Assembly: GCA_024683035.1 (NCBI GenBank)
Contig: JAIKYQ010000065.1
Span: forward strand, 55,997 to 119,996
From: Eubacterium sp.
Lineage (GTDB): Bacteria > Bacillota > Clostridia > Lachnospirales > Lachnospiraceae
Direction: 5' to 3'
Length of the DNA stretch: 64,000 nt
The translations under genes were made by a program, and so were the position numbers. The notes beneath the pieces are model-generated. The model was given only the letters and a program-made list of their open reading frames with translations, was not told where the DNA came from and made no database searches. Each line of letters starts with the position of its first letter. Position 1 is the stretch's first letter. Positions 59,715-64,000 of the stretch are shown piece after piece.

Positions 59715-60476
59715 TCAGCGAATCCCTTTCGTCCTGTAATCCCAGTCGTTGGCATCGAGATCCCTGATCGCTTCCGTACATGCCTTGACAAGCACGTCTT
59801 CCATCATTTTGCCTTTTTCCGGCGTTGCCTTCGTGGGATCGCCGGTGGCAGCACAATTGGTCAGTTCGGCAAAATCCCATTTTACATCCACATACGGGGG
59901 AAGGCTGTCCGGCACAAAGCCCTTGGCCTGATCCGGTTCGTTCCACTGCGGATACAGATGATACGCGATCGAACTCTCTCCCTCTCCGGCATGTCCGAGG
60001 CCATCCCAGACCTCAAAGGTGCCCTCAGGCAGCAGTTCTCCGGCCGTGACCCACCAGGCAGGCAGTGCGACTATGCGGGCTTCCGGATATTTTTCTTTTA
60101 TTTTGCGGGATGCGACTTCGATCGGAGCTATGTTGCCGTCATGTCCGTTCATCACAAAGATATGAGTCACGCCGTTACGCAAAACCGATTCCATCACGTC
60201 AAACAACACCTGTGTTACAGTATCGTAACCGAGTGTCAGCGTAAACGGGAACGTGTCATAATGGGCACTATATCCGACCGTAACCGGAGGAAGCACAAGA
60301 AGATCATCAAACTGATCTGCGACCTTGCAGGAAAGCATATAGGAAACTAAAGTGTCCGTACCTTCTGCCAGATGATTGCCGTGTGCCTCACAGGAGCCGA
60401 CGGCAAGGATCACCTTGTTGAATTTTCTTTTTTTGACCTGATGTGCAGTCAGTTTCATTAATTCATTGTTCGCCAT
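59715..60476 (-). CDS. Creatininase-family amidohydrolase
   Basis: The protein is 253 residues. The family's metal ligands are visible: Glu and His in GSCEAHGNHLAEGTDT (about 27-42), an NGHDGN loop (about 109-114) and Glu in GHAGEGESS (about 160-168). Members hydrolyse cyclic amides such as creatinine or related N-formamides, forming hexamers with two metal ions. The real substrate is open. It lies last behind the Liv-type uptake genes, separated by the structured 178-nt element, and ends facing the asparaginase-like gene. GGAGG precedes the ATG. Confidence 0.92.
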   Translation of the reverse strand: MANNELMKLTAHQVKKRKFNKVILAVGSCEAHGNHLAEGTDTLVSYMLSCKVADQFDDLLVLPPVTVGYSAHYDTFPFTLTLGYDTVTQVLFDVMESVLRNGVTHIFVMNGHDGNIAPIEVASRKIKEKYPEARIVALPAWWVTAGELLPEGTFEVWDGLGHAGEGESSIAYHLYPQWNEPDQAKGFVPDSLPPYVDVKWDFAELTNCAATGDPTKATPEKGKMMEDVLVKACTEAIRDLDANDWDYRTKGIR

Positions 60477-60518
60477 GCCTTAAAACCTCCGTTGGGTAGT
60501 GTGTATGTGTTTTTTTTG

Positions 60519-60696
60519 ATAATAATACGGATTGTTCCGCACTTCGTGCTCTCGCAATCCTGCGAAACATTCGGATTTCACGGGGCCCCGTCCTGAGCCC
60601 CGTTTCATCCTCATGTTTCGGCGGGTCCCAAGCCCAATTGTCCATCAGCAAGCAAGCTTGCCATGTCCAATCGGGCTTTGACCCTGGTATTATTAT
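60519..60696 (-). ncRNA. Unclassified structured RNA candidate: four-way junction
   Basis: Read on the minus strand. A closing stem ATAATAATAC/GTATTATTAT (10 bp; 60687-60696 with 60519-60528) encloses three arms with 2-, 2-, 2- and 0-base linkers. Arm A (60623-60684) has a 5-bp and a 10-bp stem, a GA/GA internal loop, CAU/AUG, then GCAAG-CUUG-CUUGC. Arm B (60563-60620) has 8 bp, GA/GA, 4 bp, GAA/GAA, 7 bp and a 10-base loop. Arm C (60529-60560) has 6 bp, a CGAGA/GGAA loop and GCAC-GAA-GUGC. One pair in arm A is G.U on this strand but A.C on the other. The closing stem includes the stop codon of the solute-binding protein gene. No T-run follows. It could be a riboswitch-like leader for the creatininase gene, a stable RNA or a miniature element. 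Confidence 0.65.
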
Positions 60697-61850
60697 ATGT
60701 TCTTTCTGAATTTCAGCATGCCGTCTTCAGCCTGGCAGATCACGACGGTCTTATCCGGAACGTGTTCGTCAGCTGTGAATGAAATAGTACCGGTAACGCC
60801 TTCGAAGTCCGTTGTGCCTTCGATCGCCGCACGGATGTTTTCCGGTGTCACGTCGTCGCCGCAGGCTTCGATCGCAGCCGCAATGATGTGTGCCGCGTCA
60901 TAGCCGAGCGCTGCAAAGCCGTTTTCCGGAGCTTTACCGTATTTCTCGGTATAGGCAGCGATAAAGCCCTGTACGTTTTCTCCTTCGTCGTCCGCAGAGA
61001 AATGGGTGCCGCAGTAGACATCCTGGTTGGCAAGGTCACCCGCCACGCCCCACAGATCGGTATCCCAGCCGTCGCCGGAGATCATCGGAGCTTTCACGCC
61101 TTTGGAACGGAACTGTTCGATCACGGTGCTGGCATCGTCCGGACCGGTGGCCATGAAGAGAATGCCGCATTCTTCACCGAGATCCTGATAGCGGGCAATC
61201 TGTGCGGAATAATCATAGTCGCCGCTGGCAAAGAAGTCCTGCAGAACGATCTCGCCGCCGAGCTCTTCAAAATGAGCCATGAAGTAATCGGAGAGGTTTG
61301 TCGTATAGCTCATGGAATTATCCGTAAGAACATACGCCGTCGTAGCGCCGAGTTCTTCAAAGGCATAATCCGCACAGGCTTCGGCACAGACATCATCGCC
61401 GAACGCTGTCAGAAATGCACAGTCGCCGACAACCGCCGGGATATCCGGGGTCGTAGCACCGGTGGAAAGGAAGGGAACTCCTGCTTCCTGCGCCACAGCA
61501 CCGGCCGCATACACAAAGTCACTGTCCGAAAAGCCGGTCAGCACCACTGCGCCGTCGGAATCGATCAGCTTCTTTGCATTGTTCGCACAAACAGCTGTAT
61601 CTGTCTGTCCGTCATAATACACAGCCTTCAGCTGTTTTCCGTTCACGCCGCCGGCCTCATTGATCTCTTCGATCGCCAGATCAAATCCCTTCTGCGACGG
61701 ATCGTCCAGCGTAGACTGATCACCTGTCACATTGAAAATGCCGCCGACAACGATTTCATCGTCTGCGAACACAGCTGTGCTGAGCATAGCTGTCGTCATG
61801 ACAGCAGCCGCTCCCATTGCCAGACACTTTCTGAAAATATCCTTTCTCAT
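60693..61850 (-). CDS. Liv-type ABC transporter substrate-binding protein
   Basis: The protein is 385 residues. A signal peptide (about 1-29, ending VFADD) precedes a type I periplasmic-binding fold beginning EIVVGGIFNVTGD, typical of LivJ/LivK and of amide- or urea-binding relatives. The mature N-terminus has no lipobox cysteine. Ligand-contact regions include STGATTPDI and the YVLTDNSMSY segment. ATG at 61850 has AGGAGG. The gene follows livM by 78 bases. Confidence 0.92.
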   Translation of the reverse strand: MRKDIFRKCLAMGAAAVMTTAMLSTAVFADDEIVVGGIFNVTGDQSTLDDPSQKGFDLAIEEINEAGGVNGKQLKAVYYDGQTDTAVCANNAKKLIDSDGAVVLTGFSDSDFVYAAGAVAQEAGVPFLSTGATTPDIPAVVGDCAFLTAFGDDVCAEACADYAFEELGATTAYVLTDNSMSYTTNLSDYFMAHFEELGGEIVLQDFFASGDYDYSAQIARYQDLGEECGILFMATGPDDASTVIEQFRSKGVKAPMISGDGWDTDLWGVAGDLANQDVYCGTHFSADDEGENVQGFIAAYTEKYGKAPENGFAALGYDAAHIIAAAIEACGDDVTPENIRAAIEGTTDFEGVTGTISFTADEHVPDKTVVICQAEDGMLKFRKNI

Positions 61851-61928
61851 TTTAATACCTCCTGTCCAATGGTTGTTGAGTTGCTCTATCAGCAAGACTT
61901 TCGGCAGCAATCCGTTGAAACCGGACCG

Positions 61929-63026
61929 TTACGCTTTCCGCCGGAATGCGGCGGCCAGTCTCTGATATTCTTCCCTGCGGAACGGTGCAAGATACGTTTC
62001 TCTGGAGAACCATGTGTCCAGTATGATCTCGCTGTTCCCCATAATACCCTGTCTTCTGAAAATAATAAGCAGGATCAGCAGTATGGCCATAATGATATTG
62101 GAAAGGCCGAACATCATGGGCAGCTGATGGCCCGCGATCCGGAACCCATTCTCCAGTGGTGCCAGGAATTCCGGCACGATAGAAAAAAACATGGCGCCCG
62201 GAATGGAGCCGCTCAGAGAAAACATTCCGCCTATTACACTCATCTCCACAATGTCAAAGCTCTTGGAAAAGTAGAAATTCGATCCTGAAATCGTCGTGAC
62301 AAAATGTCCCCACAGGGCGCCGCCTACACCGGCAAAGAAAGCACTGATCGCAAAACACGAAATCTTCTTCCTTACCAGGTTGATACCAAGTGTCTGTGCG
62401 GCCACCGGATCATCCCGCATGGCAACGAGGCCCCGGCCGTAATCGGAATGTGTCACCCGGTAAAGCACAAAGAGCGTGATGACAGCCACAATATAGACCA
62501 GTGCTACAGTGGACCGGTTCGGCAGACCGGTAAGGCCCCTGGACCCATGAGTAATGTCACCCTGATTATCGATCACGGCACGCACGATCACGATCAAAGC
62601 CAGTGTTACAACCGACAGATAATGCCCCTTCGTACGGACCACGGGGAAGCCGATGATCACTGCAACCAATGCCGCAGCGATCCCGCCGATGAGCAGAGCC
62701 GGCGGCAGCGGGATCTGAGTGTTGATCAGCCAGTCCGGAAGGCCCGGACACTGGTTTTCCTTTACCTGCGGCGCCAGCGTGAAAAACGCAGACATATACG
62801 CACCGATCGCCATGAATGCCGCATGCCCCATGGAAAACATACCGGAAAACCCGTTGACCAGATTCAGACTGGCGCACAGGATAATGTAGATCCCGATCAT
62901 GATCACAATACCCGTATAATAACTCTTGGGCCGGAAACCACAGTATAACAGCACGATCAGCGGGATCACCACAAAACACAGAAGCCGGAACAGATTGCAG
63001 TCTCTTAATCTGATTTTCTTCTCCAT
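61929..63026 (-). CDS. livM: Liv-type ABC permease (LivM-like)
   Basis: A 365-residue permease with about ten helices. LNLVNGFSGMFSMGHAAFMAIGAY (abridged; about 55-78) is the family hallmark. The cytoplasmic coupling loop RVTHSDYGRGLVAMRDDPVAAQTLGI is present. It pairs with LivH encoded 13 bases upstream. Confidence 0.93.
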   Translation of the reverse strand: MEKKIRLRDCNLFRLLCFVVIPLIVLLYCGFRPKSYYTGIVIMIGIYIILCASLNLVNGFSGMFSMGHAAFMAIGAYMSAFFTLAPQVKENQCPGLPDWLINTQIPLPPALLIGGIAAALVAVIIGFPVVRTKGHYLSVVTLALIVIVRAVIDNQGDITHGSRGLTGLPNRSTVALVYIVAVITLFVLYRVTHSDYGRGLVAMRDDPVAAQTLGINLVRKKISCFAISAFFAGVGGALWGHFVTTISGSNFYFSKSFDIVEMSVIGGMFSLSGSIPGAMFFSIVPEFLAPLENGFRIAGHQLPMMFGLSNIIMAILLILLIIFRRQGIMGNSEIILDTWFSRETYLAPFRREEYQRLAAAFRRKA

Positions 63027-63039
63027 ATCTGCCTCCTCC

Positions 63040-63933
63040 TCAGCTTCTGGCCGTTTCGCCGCCGAACAGGCCGTTCGGACGGAACAGCAGCATGATCACC
63101 ATCAGAAGGAACACAAAGGCATCCCGGTACGCAGTCATCGTTGTGGGCATCAGCCCGGCAAACAGCATCTCCGCCACCCCGATGATAAAGGCCCCTGTCA
63201 CAGCTCCTCCCATGGACCCGATCCCGCCGATGACTGCCGCGCAGAACGCTTTCAGTCCGGGTACGAAACCGAGGGAAGGATACACGGTCTTATATTCACC
63301 TGCCAGGAGCAGACCGGCAACAACCGCCAGCCCGGATCCGATTGCAAAAGCAGTCATAACCACCTTGTTGACATTGACACCCATGAGCCGTGCCGCCCGC
63401 AGGTTTTCCGAACACGCCCGCATGGCGGTTCCGATCCGGGTCAGCTTAAGGACAAAGTGAAGAATGACCAGCAGTATGGCCGTTACGACGATTGTGATCA
63501 TATTGATCGTGGAAACAGACACGGTTCCGATCATGTGCCCTGCCGTCAGCCATTCCGGCAGGATAAAAGGCTGTCTCTGAGAGGTGAATACCATCTGCAG
63601 GATATTCTGCAGCAGCGCCGAAACAGCGAGCGACGAGATCAGCGTTGCTTCCTCTGATGCATCACGCAGCGGCCTGTAAGCAAGTCTTTCGATCAGGAGC
63701 CCCACACAGATACTGAAAGCCACCGAAATCAGCAGCGCGGGCAGGATCGGCATGCCCATGGCATTCATCAGAGTCAGGATTATATACACTCCTACGGTCA
63801 TGATATCGCCGTGGGCAAAATTGATGAGCCTTAAAATACCATACACGATCGAATAGCCTATCGCGACGATTGCGTATATGCTGCCGAGCTTCAGACCGCT
63901 GATCAGCATGGTGAGAAAATAAGACAGACTCAT
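63040..63933 (-). CDS. livH: Liv-type ABC permease (LivH-like)
   Basis: A 297-residue permease with about eight helices. GSIYAIVAIGYSIVYGILRLINFAHGDI (abridged; about 17-44) and the coupling loop TRIGTAMRACSENLRAARLMG are diagnostic. Its ATG overlaps the stop of the preceding ATPase gene as ATGA. Confidence 0.94.
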   Translation of the reverse strand: MSLSYFLTMLISGLKLGSIYAIVAIGYSIVYGILRLINFAHGDIMTVGVYIILTLMNAMGMPILPALLISVAFSICVGLLIERLAYRPLRDASEEATLISSLAVSALLQNILQMVFTSQRQPFILPEWLTAGHMIGTVSVSTINMITIVVTAILLVILHFVLKLTRIGTAMRACSENLRAARLMGVNVNKVVMTAFAIGSGLAVVAGLLLAGEYKTVYPSLGFVPGLKAFCAAVIGGIGSMGGAVTGAFIIGVAEMLFAGLMPTTMTAYRDAFVFLLMVIMLLFRPNGLFGGETARS

Positions 63934-64000
63934 ATGTCACCTCCGAGATACGCATCCTTCACACGTTCATCATGGATCAGATCCGAGCTTCTGCCTTCCA
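63930..64000 (-). CDS. C-terminus of a Liv-type ABC ATPase (LivF or LivG), partial
   Basis: The last 22 codons end HDERVKDAYLGGDI and a TGA overlapping the livH start. The (V)-x-x-AYLG ending is typical of LivF and LivG. The rest is outside the window. Confidence 0.75.
   Translation of the reverse strand, partial: EGRSSDLIHDERVKDAYLGGDI

Noticed and set aside
60519-60696. Guanidine (ykkC-type) riboswitch, suggested by the AGGACG in arm B and the context
   Set aside because: The paired ACGR-loop hairpins of guanidine-II and the conserved core of guanidine-I are not present; the four-way junction architecture differs.
1-64000. tRNA, rRNA, CRISPR arrays, insertion sequences
   Set aside because: None found on reading both strands; the repeats seen are short palindromes, two 29-bp leader repeats and two 45-bp coding repeats.

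Overview
The window reads as a chromosomal segment of an anaerobic, low-to-moderate GC Firmicute, most likely a clostridium of the Lachnospiraceae type. The evidence is the overall gene order (radC-mreBCD, phoH-ybeY, mutS-mutL-miaA, yicC-gmk-rpoZ-rimO-pgsA), a Gram-positive LexA with a divergent YneA-like gene, the redox repressor Rex, SepF, a eukaryote-like NADP isocitrate dehydrogenase, strong GGAGG ribosome sites and sigma-A promoters. No phage, insertion sequence, CRISPR array, rRNA or tRNA gene was seen. Almost all genes are on the minus strand.

Layout. 1-5850: the end of yqeK and rsfS; an SOS module in which lexA diverges from a LysM cell-division inhibitor (yneA-like) across four LexA-type boxes; a XerS-like tyrosine recombinase behind a 36-bp near-perfect palindrome; a small minus-strand peptide and membrane-protein pair; and two secreted proteins. 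5900-12600: a cytidylate-kinase-like protein, rluD, lspA, aroB, sepF, the PLP protein yggS, a HlyD-like protein and a small P-loop protein. 12690-21000: a complete cell-elongation operon (radC-mreB-mreC-mreD-PBP2-rodA-DD-carboxypeptidase). 21100-36480: two flavoproteins, an aluminium-resistance/methionine-gamma-lyase-like PLP enzyme, miaA, mutL, mutS, miaB, proA, proB, ybeY, phoH and rlmH, nearly all touching or overlapping. 36500-44700: a zinc-ribbon surface-type protein with a repetitive tail, ftsK/spoIIIE, a divergent uppP, yebC, nnrDE and rex. 44796-46712: an ABC-F ATPase on the plus strand. 46720-54980: icd, pgsA, rimO, rpoZ, gmk, yicC, leuA and putP. 55100-58350: a membrane-anchored short-chain dehydrogenase and an ABC exporter pair. 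58570-64000: an asparaginase-like amidohydrolase, a creatininase-family amidohydrolase and a Liv-type (branched-chain amino acid/amide) ABC uptake system.

The most interesting feature is a 178-nt stretch (60519-60696) between the Liv solute-binding protein gene and the creatininase gene. On the minus strand it folds into a closed four-way junction: a 10-bp closing stem and three hairpin arms. At least two arms carry GA/GA internal loops and one carries a G.U pair that works only in the minus-strand transcript. I do not recognise it as a known RNA class. It may be an undescribed cis-regulatory or stable RNA, or a folded miniature element. Other points for follow-up are the palindrome in front of the Xer recombinase (dif-like site or operator), a 32-codon peptide gene with an ideal ribosome site, two genes that look leaderless, tandem 29-bp repeats just inside a promoter, a UppP lacking a glutamate considered essential, and a PBP2 with a roughly 240-residue insertion.

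Starts were re-chosen by ribosome-site spacing wherever the longest frame was implausible. All family names come from reading motifs; no database search was possible.
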